DNA of 64,000 nt from Xiphias gladius. Lineage: Eukaryota > Chordata > Actinopteri > Istiophoriformes > Xiphiidae. Under the pieces are notes generated by a model. It was not told the origin of the DNA, ran no database searches, and saw only the letters and a program-made list of their open reading frames with translations. This document shows positions 49,530-59,969 of this stretch, piece by piece. Every line of letters begins with the position of its first letter. Position 1 is the stretch's first letter. The stretch lies in contig NC_053403.1 of the NCBI RefSeq assembly GCF_016859285.1, positions 2,656,448 through 2,720,447 on the forward strand, read 5' to 3'. Both the position numbers and the translations under genes were made by a program.

Positions 49530-49646
49530 ACTGAGGAGGAGGAGGAGGAGGAGGAGGAGGAGGAGGAGGACACGGCTCAGGGCTTCAGGCTGCAGACCCA
49601 GCGGTGGATGGTGGAGCGGTGAGACGCAGAGGACGGCAGCCGATGG
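49530..49646 (+). CDS. pax1: pax1 first exon: 5' UTR end and one-codon coding segment
   Basis: The exon before the paired box must end in ATGG, to give Met and the first base of Glu before AG-CAG-AGC-TAC. CGATGGGTGAGAC at 49641-49653 provides ATG G|GTGAGA, a good donor. No better ATGG|GT was seen between here and 51220. The same layout is known for PAX9 (start codon alone in its exon). The upstream UTR holds a purine repeat (49532-49570). The exon's 5' end cannot be placed. The call rests on frame and donor, so confidence is moderate. Confidence 0.6.
49532..49570 (+). repeat. (GAG)13 purine repeat in pax1 5' UTR
   Basis: Thirteen GAG/GGA units, all purine on the plus strand, about 70 bases before the inferred start codon. 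On the minus strand they make an open frame of polySer, which is incidental. Confidence 0.9.
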
Positions 49647-50437
49647 GTGAGACGACAAACACTGAACTTTTTATACAGAACAGCTGAAGGGAGACGCAGA
49701 GGGAGTGAATTCAGAGGGAAAGTCGCTCTGTATGAGAGACGATTTCCTCTGGGAGACGTTGCTTTGCTGGTCTGGACGAGTTCTGGGTCCTTTAAGACAA
49801 GACAAGACAGTAAACGGGGGGAAAACCACTGCAACATCTTTCACTCTTTCTTCAGATTAATTCATGTCTTAAAAAGCTTTTTCCTTTTCAGAAATATCAG
49901 CTTCATGGAGAGAAGCCTGGAGTTCATTCTCCCGTTAGTCAGATTTTGTGAAATGTAACGTAATGGAAGTCCTGTTGAACTGGACCTGAGATCCGAATCC
50001 TGCCCAATCTGACAATAATGTAGGAAACCGGTTGATGGGTTTTTTCTGTCCAGTGCATCTGGGGAGAGAGGATGATGCGCAGGGCCGATTTTAATTCCTG
50101 AAACTGTATTTGCTGTTTCACTTAAAGTCTTTTTAAATGTCTGAATGTTCAACAAGAAAAAGAAAAACAAGAAAAAGAACCGGGACCTTAACAAACACAT
50201 CGGCTGCTCCAGAATTTCAGTCTCATTTTCTAAATCATAATTTCAGCTCAGATTTTCCAGGAAAAACTTCTCACCGGCTGCTTGTTTCCAATGTTTCTCC
50301 ATCTTCGCCTCGCGTGAGATGAGCAGAAAACATTTAGATCTGGATTTAGATTTATTTCCTCATTTAATGGCTCCGACGTTTCAGAAAGTAACAAGCAAAC
50401 TGTGACCAAACCAAACAGGAATAATAAAACTGTCGTT

Positions 50438-50505
<68 letters not shown>

Positions 50506-53500
50506 AACGACAACAACAATAATAGTTATTATAACAATAATAATTATTTTTGTTATAAAAATAATTATTATAATAACAATAATAATCATTATTAAAATTA
50601 TTGTTATTGTTATAATAATAATAATAATTGTTATGACAATATTATTACTATTAATAATTGTTATTGTCGTTATTATGACTATGATTATGATTCTTAGAGT
50701 GGTTGTCGTTGGCTCCGTCTCCTGCTGCCCAGGTTTCGTTTCCACGGGGAACGTCTGTAGCAGCAGCTCGGTGTTTTCCGTCGTTACCGGAGGAAAAACT
50801 CCGGACGAACGCGGCCGAAATGTTGTGGCCGGAGGAAGCGATCGAACCCCCCGCGAACGCGACCTGACAGGACCGGCGACGCGTTTACGCCCACGAGGCC
50901 CGAGCCCCGAGCCCCGGTTCTAGTCCCCGGGGTTAGTTGTTTTTGTTTTTTTTTAACGATCCGGTCCGGCCAAACGTTTGAGCGCCGCTGAGTCCGGGTC
51001 CCCCTTCACCCTGTAGACCGGTTGTGTAACAGTCTGAGTCCTCCATCGAGTTAAAGCGGTGACACTTGGTCCAGGTCGGAGAAGCTGCGGCCGCTGAACG
51101 TTTCCCGTCTTCGTGCCGAACGTTCTCGGTCTCGGTCTTAGCTGAACTAGGGTCGGGGGTAAACGGCCGGACCTGGACCTGCGGGCCCTGAACCCGGTGT
51201 ATCCGCCCTGTTTCTTGCAGAGCAGAGCTACGGGGAGGTGAACCAGCTCGGCGGGGTGTTCGTGAACGGCCGGCCGCTGCCGAACCCGGTGCGGCTGCGG
51301 ATCGTGGAGCTGGCGCAGCTCGGTATGCGGCCCTGCGACATCAGCCGCCAGCTGCGGGTCTCCCACGGCTGCGTGTCCAAGATCCTGGCCCGCTACAACG
51401 AGACCGGCTCCATCCTGCCCGGAGCCATCGGCGGCAGCAAGCCCCGGGTCACCACCCCCGCCGTGGTCAAGAGCATCCGGGACTACAAGCAGGGGGACCC
51501 GGGCATCTTCGCCTGGGAGATCCGGGACCGGCTGCTGTCGGACGGGGTCTGCGACAAGTACAACGTGCCGTCCGTCAGCTCCATCAGCCGCATCCTCAGG
51601 AATAAGATCGGGACTCTGTCGCAGCCGAGTCAGTCTGAGAGGGACAGTCCGGCTCCGGGTCCGCTCCAGTACGGACATGTCTACCCGTACTCCCACTACA
51701 ACGGGCCCGCGATGACCGGGACCACCGGGACCAGGACGGGCAGCGGCCCCTCCGCACACGTGGGCCTGCGGCGGAACTGGCCCAACATCCTGGGCATCCG
51801 GGCCTTCGTGGACCCGGCAGGTTGGTGGAGTCGCTTTTAAAAACGCCTGCTAGAAATGTAGAAATGTAGAAATGTAGAAATGTTACCGCCTCGTCCAAGT
51901 GGAGGAGAAATTCACCGTTCGATCGACCAATTAATGATTGATCGATCAAATACAAATGAATTAGATTCAGGAATGAACTCTGCCAACAGGGAACCGGTCG
52001 TTTCCTCTTCATGTTCCGGGGCCAGAGAAGCTCACATTTAACCCTGGGATCAACCTGAAAGTGAGACAAAGTGAGACAAAGTGAGACAAACTGAGACAAA
52101 CTGAGACAAACTGAGAGAAAGTGAGAGAAAGTGAGAGAAAGTGAGACAAAGCGAAACCCCCTGAAGTTGCTTTAAAAAAAAAACCAACCCAAACTAGATT
52201 CATAAAGTCATTTCACTAGTAAATACAAATCTGCTCTAATATAATGATCTATTTCACTGGTTCTCTGGGGTTGAAACCAGAAACCAGTCAAGTGCAAAAC
52301 CCATCGTTGACAATGCAGGTCATTTTTTTAAATTGAGGTATTTCTTGTTTCTAATTTTTGTTCATTTCTCTGCCTTTTCCGGAGCATTTTGAATGGTCTC
52401 TGGTTTCTTGACCGGGGCTTCACGGACAAACCGGCCTGCTTATAGAACCCCGTGTTGTCCCGATGTGGGATCCCGGGGTAAAGATTTAACCAGGTCTCGA
52501 AGTCTTCCGCTAGACCCCACCGTGATTCTGGTCTGATCCCGAGTCGCCCAGGCTGCAGATGAGTTTGCTTTAGGGCGGACGGTGAAGCCTGAACCCGATC
52601 CAGAATCTCCTCTGTACCGTACCAGCGCTGACTCGTTTCAACCCTGAAAACCCTGCTGGATCCCGCCATCTCTGGCTTTGTCCGGCTGTGCAAAACCAGC
52701 TGGATCCCGCCTAAAGAACTTCATTTGTTTTTTGTTTCTTTTAAACATTATTGACCGGAGGGACTTTACCACACAGATACAGAAAAAGCAGGATGTGAGT
52801 TTTGCGAACGTTGAGGATAAAAAAGTGTGAAAGCCTCCGAGGGGTTGAGCTTTTGTACCGGGCGCTTTCTCGTGAAGGCGCCGGAAAGCTTCGGGGTGTC
52901 CGGACACAGAGTGAATGTAAACACGCCGAGGTTTGGTTTTTGCGGTTTGAGAACTCGCTCGTGGTACTTCCCAAAGAAATCAGAACGTCACCCTGTCTGG
53001 ACGTGGTGGTCCAGCCTTACTCCAAACAGAGCGCATTTACCTGCAGTTGTTCTTCCTCGCCGGGGGAAAAACAAACAAACAAAGGAATCATCAGTCGGTC
53101 GAGTCAGTGATTCATTTGGTTCAGTTTGAATTTTATCAGGGAAAAATGCAGAGTAGCCTAAAATGAAATGTAAAACCAAAACGAGAAGGTGTTTCTAATT
53201 TTGAATCCGATTCATGGAGAAGCTGAGAGGAGCTGAGGTCAGATCAACGGGGTCCATCGGCAGCTCTGACACCGAGCCGGATCTTAGCCTCTGGTTGGAG
53301 AGAGAACCGGGTTCGCCGGGATTTTTGTTTTCTCTCTTCTTTTGCTTGTTGAGGGGAGTCGCAGCTTCTTCCTCGACACGCACAACTTTCACTGCTGCGA
53401 CTGAGCAGATGTTCGAGAGAATCCAAAATCTTTTTAAGAAACATCTGTTTTAGAATGAAGTCGTGGGGGAAATAAAACATGTTGTTTCTATCAAGCCATT

Positions 53501-56500
53501 TTGTGCTAAAGTCCTGAGGTCTGACTTTACACTGACTAAACTCCAGTGAGAAAACCTGGCAACAGGCGAATTATTATTATTATTTTCTATTCCTATCTTC
53601 TTTTTTTAGTTTATTTATTATAACACAGAAAAAAAAAACTGAAACAGAAAATGTGCAAACATCAAATACAAAAAAGAAAGAAAGAGACAGAAGGAAAAAT
53701 TATAAATTTTTTGAAGTGTACATGTCTCAGAAAATATTAGTATAATTATGAAGTGAACGTATTTTCTCTGTAGTTGAACTAGATATGAATATTTAGCTTT
53801 TATCATTACGGCTTCAAAAACCTCTCTTACAAACTTGTATTTTTAGGGAAAGAAAAACCTACAAAACCAGATCCAGAGAATTGACATGAATGTTTCGAGT
53901 CGACTACGTTGTCAATCAGCTTTTCCATATTCAGAATATTCAAAAATTCCTGTAGCAGTTTGGTTTTCGCACGTTTCCATTTGATAAAATCACTTTTCCC
54001 AACCAAAGAAGCCAAAGCTGCCATTTTTCTTTTCCATCTTTTCTATCTTCACCATCTTCTGGGGTAAATTCACATTATTTTTTCTTCGCTGTTACTGATT
54101 TTGATTTTAAAAAGTAGACCGGTAAGTTTTTACCTTTTTAAAAATAATATTTAAAAAAATAAAAAAGGATATTTCAGGAGTGAACATGACGGCACTTTTA
54201 ACTGGTCTCTTGACGTGGACTCGTATGGTGGGTTAAAAAAAATTCCTCCTGCCAGAGTTTCCCCACACACCAGTAGTGTCGAATGACTTATTGATTAAAA
54301 TCAGGTGGATTCAGTAACGGCCGTGTCTTTTCAGCTCTGTCCGGCTCCAATGGACACTCGGCCAAAGTGGAGGACTGGACCGGTATGACCGGTATGAGCA
54401 GCAGGCCGTTCCCCTCTGGAATAAACGGAGCGGAGAAAATCAACAACCAGCCGGACTTCAAATACCCACAGCAGGTAAATAAAACACGACACCGCCTCTA
54501 ATGGAGTCAGTGGATTTTCTTTACCCAGTGTCTGAAAATAAAAACCCAACTGGTGCAGAGACAGATGACTCGACGCATTTTAAGGATTTTTAATTTGACA
54601 TAAGTAAAAACGGGGAATAAAAACAGACTTTGAGAAGAAATGAACAGGTCCGTCACCAAATAGTTTGAATTAAAGAGGGAGGCTGGAATCTAAAAGCCAA
54701 CTTGGCAGCGTAGTGTTTGAAATCCGCAAAGTTTTGTGGATTTTTGAGTCTGAAATTTGTGGAAAATGTGGACAATTTGGGGCAAAAGAACATCTCTGGA
54801 AATGTGGACTTTCTTTTTCCAATTTATGGAAAATGAAGACATTTCGTAAAGTGTCAACATTTTTGTAAAGCAGGTACTTTTTTTAGAAATGTGGACCTTT
54901 TTTTTTTTTTTTTTTTTTGACAGTTATTTTTAGGATGATGGGGACATTTGTGGAGAGCGAGGACAATTTTGGAACCAGGGATGATCGTAGGTTAAGACAC
55001 GGAGGTTGATGTTGAAATAATATCAAAATAAGGGTCTAGGCAAAGGTGTTATGTCGACGAGACGCTGTCCAAACCTTTTAGAAGAATTTAGGGAATTTTT
55101 GAGAACAAGACATTTTTTTTAAAGCGAGGACATTCTTGGACAGTATTGGAACGCCAGGGCGCCTGTGGAAACAAGAACGGTTGTGGAAAGTAAGGACTTT
55201 TTGCAAACACTTTTAGAGGGCCAGGAAATTTTGTAAAGTGAGGACAATCTTAGAAATGTGGACTTTTTTTTTGGGATTCAAGGACATGTTTGGAAAACGA
55301 GGACATTTCTGGACACTGTTGCAAAGTGGGGGGGGGGGGGGGGGTGATCTTTGGAAAGTCTGGAAATGTTTTGTAAAGTGAGGAAGCTCTTGGAGAATGA
55401 GGAGGTTAGTGGAAAGGGGATGGCCATTTTGGAACGCGGGGACATTGTTTGGATTCGAGAGCGTAGCTCAGGACACGGAGGTTAACGTTGACCTAAGATT
55501 CGCTTTTGGAAAGTGAGGAAGCTGCTGCAAGGCAAGACTTTTTTTTTTCTGTCTGGTCCTCACAACGAAGAAGCAAGAAAGGAAAACTACGTGTGTTGTT
55601 TGGGTCGGTCTGTCCCACACTTTGGTTCAGAGCAACGTATCCCGCACAGCTGCCGGCCACATTTCCATTCATGATCCCCAGAGGATGAATCCTGCCGGTC
55701 TTGGTGGACCCCCCCCCCGACCTTTAGCCCCACCAGCAGGCCCAACTCAGGGCTTTTAGATATACTCGCCATGAATCTTAACCGAACCTAATCCTCTGTT
55801 TTTCAGAGGTTCTGTTTAGAGCGAGTTGATCTAGACGGATACATTTCATCTTCATTAACGTATGTTTCCTCATTTTATCTGATTTATTTTGCTCTCTTTT
55901 CCTCAGTCCTCATCCAGTCTCTCTGGTTACGTCTCGGCTTGTGCCTACTCTCCACCAAACCAGTACGGTGCGTACGGGGGTCCAGGGGCCAACTACATGA
56001 ACACTGGGCACCACTGGCAGCCTCAGTCCTCCGGTCAGACCCCCTGCCTAACTCCCAGTCTAACTCCCAGTCTGACTCCCGGCCTGTCTCATCCCGGCTC
56101 TGCGGCACCACTGGAGGCTGCGGATTTTCACATCATGACATCTTTCAAGCTTTCTCAAAGGGAAGGTAAGACCGATTCCAACGCGAGCCGTGAGCCTGGG
56201 TCTGTGTGCCACCAGGGTTGGAAGATCTGATCCAGATATTCTGTTTACGTAACGATAAAGACCTCATAGACCCTAACCGTGTCCGTGAAAGTCAGCGCCA
56301 TCTCTCTGACTCAGCGTATACAGAAACTGGTATTCCTTCACCCTCCGGCCTGCAAATGTGTCTCCCGGCCCACTGCTGACATTCCCACTTGTATTTTAGT
56401 CTTTTTGGGGGACGGAGACTGAAGAGGAAGTTGACTTTGTGGGAAACTGTCCCCTGAAAAGCTGCACTGCCTCTATCCTGTGTTTTTAAACTATAAAAAC

Positions 56501-58666
56501 ACATCTGAGGGGGCTTTACTTTCTGCTAAATGCAGCGTTCCTCTACTCAACAACCACTAAAGTGTGTGTTTTTCGGAGACAGGGTTGGTCGTGTTGAGAT
56601 TAAAATGGTCCCAAATTACACAGGAGAAAGAAAAGAAAAGAAAGAAAAAACAATCAAATTTTGTCTCTAGTTGGTACTTTGCACAAGCATGTGTCTACCT
56701 GGTGTGAGGGGTAATAATAGCAGACAAACCGGATGAATGTCCGGGTGATCCGGCTGCCGACGAGGAGGATTAGAAGCCTGCGAGCAGTGACTTTAGTGAT
56801 TCAAGCGTAAACTGGACATCAACCATGACATAAACGCCAGAAATTATAGAGGGATGCGACTTATTCCCTATAACATCCCTACGTCAGTGGTTCCCCGCAG
56901 GGTCACGGGTTTATCAACGAGACGGGAACTAAGTAAAAAGAGACACGTGACGTCTACTCGTTTCCGACGTTTCTCCATCTTTGCTTTTTCTAAATTTCCA
57001 TACACTTGACGGTTTTTCGTTCTTCCCGGTTTCTTTCCAGAAAAATGTTCCGACGATATTTGTCCGGGAAGACAACATCGCTGTTCGACCCGCTCATCAC
57101 TCGCAGAGGTTGCGCAGCCTGCGACCAGTGGTCGCCGGTCTGCTTCAGCTAAAAGACAAGTAACGGTCTCCCCTGAGATAAAATAACGGCAAAATAGGCA
57201 ACAAAAAGTGTAAAAATTCAAAAATGTGAACGGTAATAAAGCAAAACGACGACGGATGTTTCGGTTGCGACCTTGTGTTTTTGCTGCTCTTTCATATTCT
57301 ATGAAAACCGTAAAAATGACTGGCCTACTTTATTTATGTTTGTATTTGTGCCTCGTAACGATGACCTGTCCGGCACTGGTCCTGGATCAGATTCCTGAGG
57401 GCGGGGGTTGGCGCAACAGGTTTTTTTTCTTTTGTAAACTTAGACTTGCTGTGCTCAGTCCTTTTTCCGACCGAGGGGGCGGGTTGGACTGTCGCTTAGC
57501 GCGCGCAGCAGCAGGACATGTGGGGAGACGGAGGGATCGTCACTTTGGTGGCCTACTTACAGTTGTCGCCGTCGCTCGTCTCGATTGCCTTTGAGCCACA
57601 AGTAGAAATGTAGAGGGACTTTGTTGCTTTAGAAGAGAGACGCAGACTAGAAAAGCTCAGTTGTCAGTTTATTAGGTACACCTGGACAGAGTCTAATACG
57701 ACAGTCCCGCAACACATCCTCCTTCATGAAGGTGATAACGTTCAAGCTTTGGTCGGAGCTCTGTTCAACAGGCGTCGACTCAACTGCGTGGACATTTTGG
57801 AGGAAGTGGTCTGTGGTGCTGTTGAACTGCCCTGCGTTATGTTGACAGGTGCCCTTATTGTTGTTGTCCACTGCATTCAAATCAAAGAGGGGTAGGCCAA
57901 GCCACAGACACACCTCTTTGTGTAATGCAACACAGTTCAACAGCAGCACAAACTGCAGCCTCCAGAATGATCAGAAAAAGTTCAATCAAAACCTCTCGAA
58001 CAGTTTCGACCAAAACTTAAAAGTCATAACCTTCATGAAGGAGGATTTATTGCAGGACTGTCGTATTAGACTGCCTTAGTTTTAGCGAGGTGTTCCTAAT
58101 AAACTGACAACTGAGTGTATACTGATCTAAAAAGAATTAGAATTAGAGAGAATGGAAAAAGTGCCTAAGAGCTGGAAAAGATTTGACCAAAGATTTTTTT
58201 TCGAAACATTTGCTGAAACGTTGTGCATCTTGTTTTTAGTGATATTTATTATCTAAATGTATATTTTAATACATATTACAGTTTTTTCTTGTGTGTATTT
58301 TTTGTCCGTCGGAGGAAATACTGAATTCCGCTCGAACCTTTTCCGGAAGGACGCTGGTATTTTTGGTGCTTGCAGTAGTTTATAAGTCAGATGAATAACT
58401 GGGGGTTTGTGTGTAAAGAAGCGGGAGACAACCGGAGAGTGCCGCCCTGATGAAGGCAGGTGAGCTGAAAACGTTCGGTGGATGTTGCGTCGGACACATG
58501 TTGTGTGACGAGGTTCGTTTTGATGATGCTGATAATCCTGATGGCGATGGCGGATCATTTATTCTTTCCTGTTTGTTTTTGTTTTTTTTCTGCAGAGGAC
58601 CGGAAGCCTCAGACTCCTCCGAGCAAACATCCTCACGCTGCTCACAGACTATCTTCGGCCTCGTGA
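49643..58666 (+). CDS. pax1: paired-box transcription factor Pax1, five coding exons, 357 aa
   Basis: Nuclear paired-domain factor for sclerotome/vertebral and pharyngeal pouch development. Coding exons: 49643-49646 (ATG plus G), 51221-51820, 54335-54474, 55907-56165, 58596-58666 (TGA at 58664). Phases are consistent and total 1074 nt. The start is [18 protein letters not shown]. The paired domain lies at about 6-132, with PAI and RED subdomains ([38 protein letters not shown]). An octapeptide remnant PNILGIR is at about 188-194. No homeodomain, as usual for Pax1/9. The later exons match Pax1 ([41 protein letters not shown]). Synteny with nkx2.2 selects pax1 over pax9. Divergent substitutions and the clipped octapeptide are described under findings. 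If intron 4 is retained, translation would end at about 56228 instead. Confidence 0.93.
49647..51220 (+). other. pax1 intron 1
   Basis: Holds the (ATC)n/(ATT)n microsatellite at 50436-50506 and a degenerate ATT/AAT tail to about 50695, then GC/CpG-rich sequence leading into the paired-box exon. An alternative promoter in this CpG-rich part is possible but unsupported. Confidence 0.5.
50436..50695. repeat. (ATC)n(ATT)n trinucleotide microsatellite with degenerate flank
   Basis: Pure ATC then ATT units to about 50506, followed by mixed ATT/AAT/GTT trinucleotides. Long polyIle open frames across it are artefacts. Confidence 0.95.
51221..51820 (+). CDS. pax1: pax1 exon 2 (paired box)
   Basis: Acceptor TTTCTTGCAG at 51211-51220. 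199 codons plus phase bases encode the whole paired domain and the octapeptide region up to AFVDPA. The donor GCAG|GTTGGT is weak, but the frame (G|CT Ala) and the family exon boundary after the octapeptide support it. The surrounding DNA 50780-51830 is strongly GC/CpG-rich. Confidence 0.95.
51851..51882. repeat. 8-bp tandem repeat in pax1 intron 2
   Basis: Four copies of TAGAAATG, 30 bases after the exon 2 donor. Confidence 0.9.
52061..52150. repeat. 10-bp tandem repeat in pax1 intron 2
   Basis: Nine in-register decamers of GTGAGACAAA with C/G variants at positions 1 and 7. Each carries a splice-donor-like GTGAGA or near match. Confidence 0.95.
52151..54334 (+). other. pax1 intron 2, remainder
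   Basis: Unremarkable mixed and AT-rich intron. No repeat family or coding segment recognised. It ends in the acceptor GTCTTTTCAG. Confidence 0.45.
54335..54474 (+). CDS. pax1: pax1 exon 3
   Basis: 46 codons between TTTTCAG and [26 protein letters not shown], followed by [18 protein letters not shown]. It aligns in form with mammalian SPKMEDWAGVNRTAF and the NGLEK motif. Confidence 0.92.
54715..55520. repeat. degenerate tandem repeat in pax1 intron 3 (GGAAAGTGAGGACATTTTT-like)
   Basis: Some 25 imperfect units containing GGAAAATGTGGAC, GTAAAGTGAGGACA, GGAAAACGAGGACATTTCTG and similar. They include a T run (54897-54918) and a G18 run (about 55328-55344). Pattern variation suggests an old minisatellite or a repeat-element interior. 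Confidence 0.6.
55907..56165 (+). CDS. pax1: pax1 exon 4
   Basis: Encodes [20 protein letters not shown] through FKLSQRE. A triplicated LTPS/LTPG unit ([16 protein letters not shown]) is a local repeat. The donor GAAG|GTAAGA is strong. Confidence 0.92.
56166..57655 (+). other. pax1 intron 4, first part
   Basis: No recognisable repeat or conserved block. Short open frames here do not resemble Pax1. Confidence 0.4.
57656..58122. repeat. palindromic MITE in pax1 intron 4
   Basis: The left end CTCAGTTGTCAGTTTATTAG and right end CTAATAAACTGACAACTGAG are perfect inverted repeats. Inner segments are also inverted: CTTCATGAAGGTGATAACG against AAGTCATAACCTTCATGAAG, and TGTGGTGCTGTTGAACTG against CAGTTCAACAGCAGCACA. 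The element is therefore a near-complete palindrome of about 467 bases, of the family with partial copies at 31171 and 34687. Confidence 0.8.
58596..58666 (+). CDS. pax1: pax1 exon 5 (C-terminus)
   Basis: Acceptor TTTTCTGCAG. It completes the Glu codon and encodes [18 protein letters not shown] then SSAS and TGA. EDRKP after the REx motif is how fish Pax1 proteins end, as I remember them. Confidence 0.8.
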
Positions 58667-59121
58667 CGACGCCGAGGGGGAAACTCGGACGACGTCGGTC
58701 TGTCTGGTTTTAGAAGACTCGCGGCAAACTAACCTCCGCTTCTGCCTCTACTGGAACCGTGCACCTGAAGAAAAAAAACCCCCCTCTCTGAACTGGACTC
58801 ATTCCAGGAATTGATTTAGCGAAGAGGAGGTGACAGAAAAACACACAAAATGAACCCAGAAATGTACATCACCAGTCATTTTTTTCCCTTAAGGAAGACT
58901 TAAAATAACAAAGTCTGTTTTTTTTTTTTTTTTTCTCCCCTGAACTGAAATCATTTGTTTCAAGCCGTCTCGGTTGTTTCAGCGAACCCACTCTGGAGCT
59001 CCATCTGTTTCCATATTTGTGCCACGAAGAGGAAAGTTTAAATTGCATTGGAAGTGTACCGTCTTGTAAAATATATTGGCAGAGCTCTACGTATATTTTT
59101 CTATAAATGTGCTTTAATAAA
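58667..59121 (+). other. pax1: pax1 3' UTR with polyadenylation signal
   Basis: From the TGA to AATAAA at 59116-59121 (TTTAATAAAGAC), about 450 bases, with a T run at 58918-58934. The length is plausible for a pax1 3' UTR. Confidence 0.5.
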
Positions 59122-59344
59122 GACTTAATAACGAAACAGAAAATATATCTCGGTGACGATGAAAGAAAATTGGGAGGAAAAGTTTTCCAGATGTCAGAGC
59201 GGAGCAGAGAAGGGCAACAGATGTTAATATATAATAATAACGGTAATAATAAAAATATATTTTTAGGGGATCCTGTGTGTGTCCATGACGTCATACACAT
59301 TTACACACACTTTTTTTTATAGATCTACAGTATTTAATACAATA

Positions 59345-59610
59345 TGACGAGGTGCAACAAGAGGCTCCTTGAACTTAACCGGACTGTGACTAGAAGGCTG
59401 CCGCCGGTTCGATCCCTGGACCCAGCAGGATGAATCTGAGTGTGGAAGAGTGAGAGAGCAGTGCCTGCCCTGCCCTCACTGCCGCAGCTGAGGTGCTCCT
59501 GAGCAAGGCCCCCGCCCCCCAAAAAAAACAACCTTCCTAGTGGAGCTGCTCAGCGCAAACACATCGGAAACTCGAAACTTCCGCGGATAAATAAAGGTTC
59601 GAAAAATCCC
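59345..59610 (+). repeat. tRNA-derived SINE-like element
   Basis: The B-box-like GCCGGTTCGATCCCTGGACC is followed by GTGCTCCTGAGCAAGGCCCC, a motif shared by many fish SINEs (usually GAGCAAGGCA). The tail is GATAAATAAAGGTTCG. The A-box region is poorly conserved, so the family is not assigned. Confidence 0.5.
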
Positions 59611-59759
59611 CAATTAAAACGACATGCAATACATTTTACAGCGACGTAGACGATGATATAACAAGGTGTTTGATACTTTAAAGTATATTTTATGTAGATT
59701 TAAAACAGCTCCGTGTCCATGGTAATGACCTTCAAACTGAGACCACAACAACTTTCCCT

Positions 59760-59890
59760 AATCTTAAACTAACAGTTCAACGTTCTGGGAAGTAGCCTGT
59801 GCTCAGTCCCGCCGAGAGCGACGTGAGAAGATTGATAGCCCGCTCACAGCTGTTAGCTTAGCATAGAGGCTAAGCTCACAGATAAGGGGG
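59760..59890 (+). repeat. percomorph interspersed repeat fragment (AACGTTCTGGGAAGTA...TTAGCTTAGCAT)
   Basis: TTCAACGTTCTGGGAAGTAG, GTGAGAAGATTGATAGCCCG and TGTTAGCTTAGCATAGAGGC occur in the order of a common fish repeat. The fragment at 44625 is its reverse complement. Confidence 0.55.
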
Positions 59891-59969
59891 GGAAAAAACG
59901 AGCACCACCGGCGCCTCTAAAGCGATTTCTCGGAGTCTTTTCGCCAACGCGAGGTTCGAGAAACGGGTA

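Noticed and set aside
50248-50923. Long polyisoleucine open frames on both strands
   Set aside because: They are translations of an (ATC)n/(ATT)n microsatellite.
50953-51759. 268-codon minus-strand frame opposite the pax1 paired box
   Set aside because: Antisense of a conserved GC-rich exon, with no recognisable domain.
56166-56230. In-frame extension of pax1 exon 4 to a stop
   Set aside because: A strong donor GTAAGA follows GAAG, and a matching last exon is present at 58596; kept only as a possible intron-retention form.
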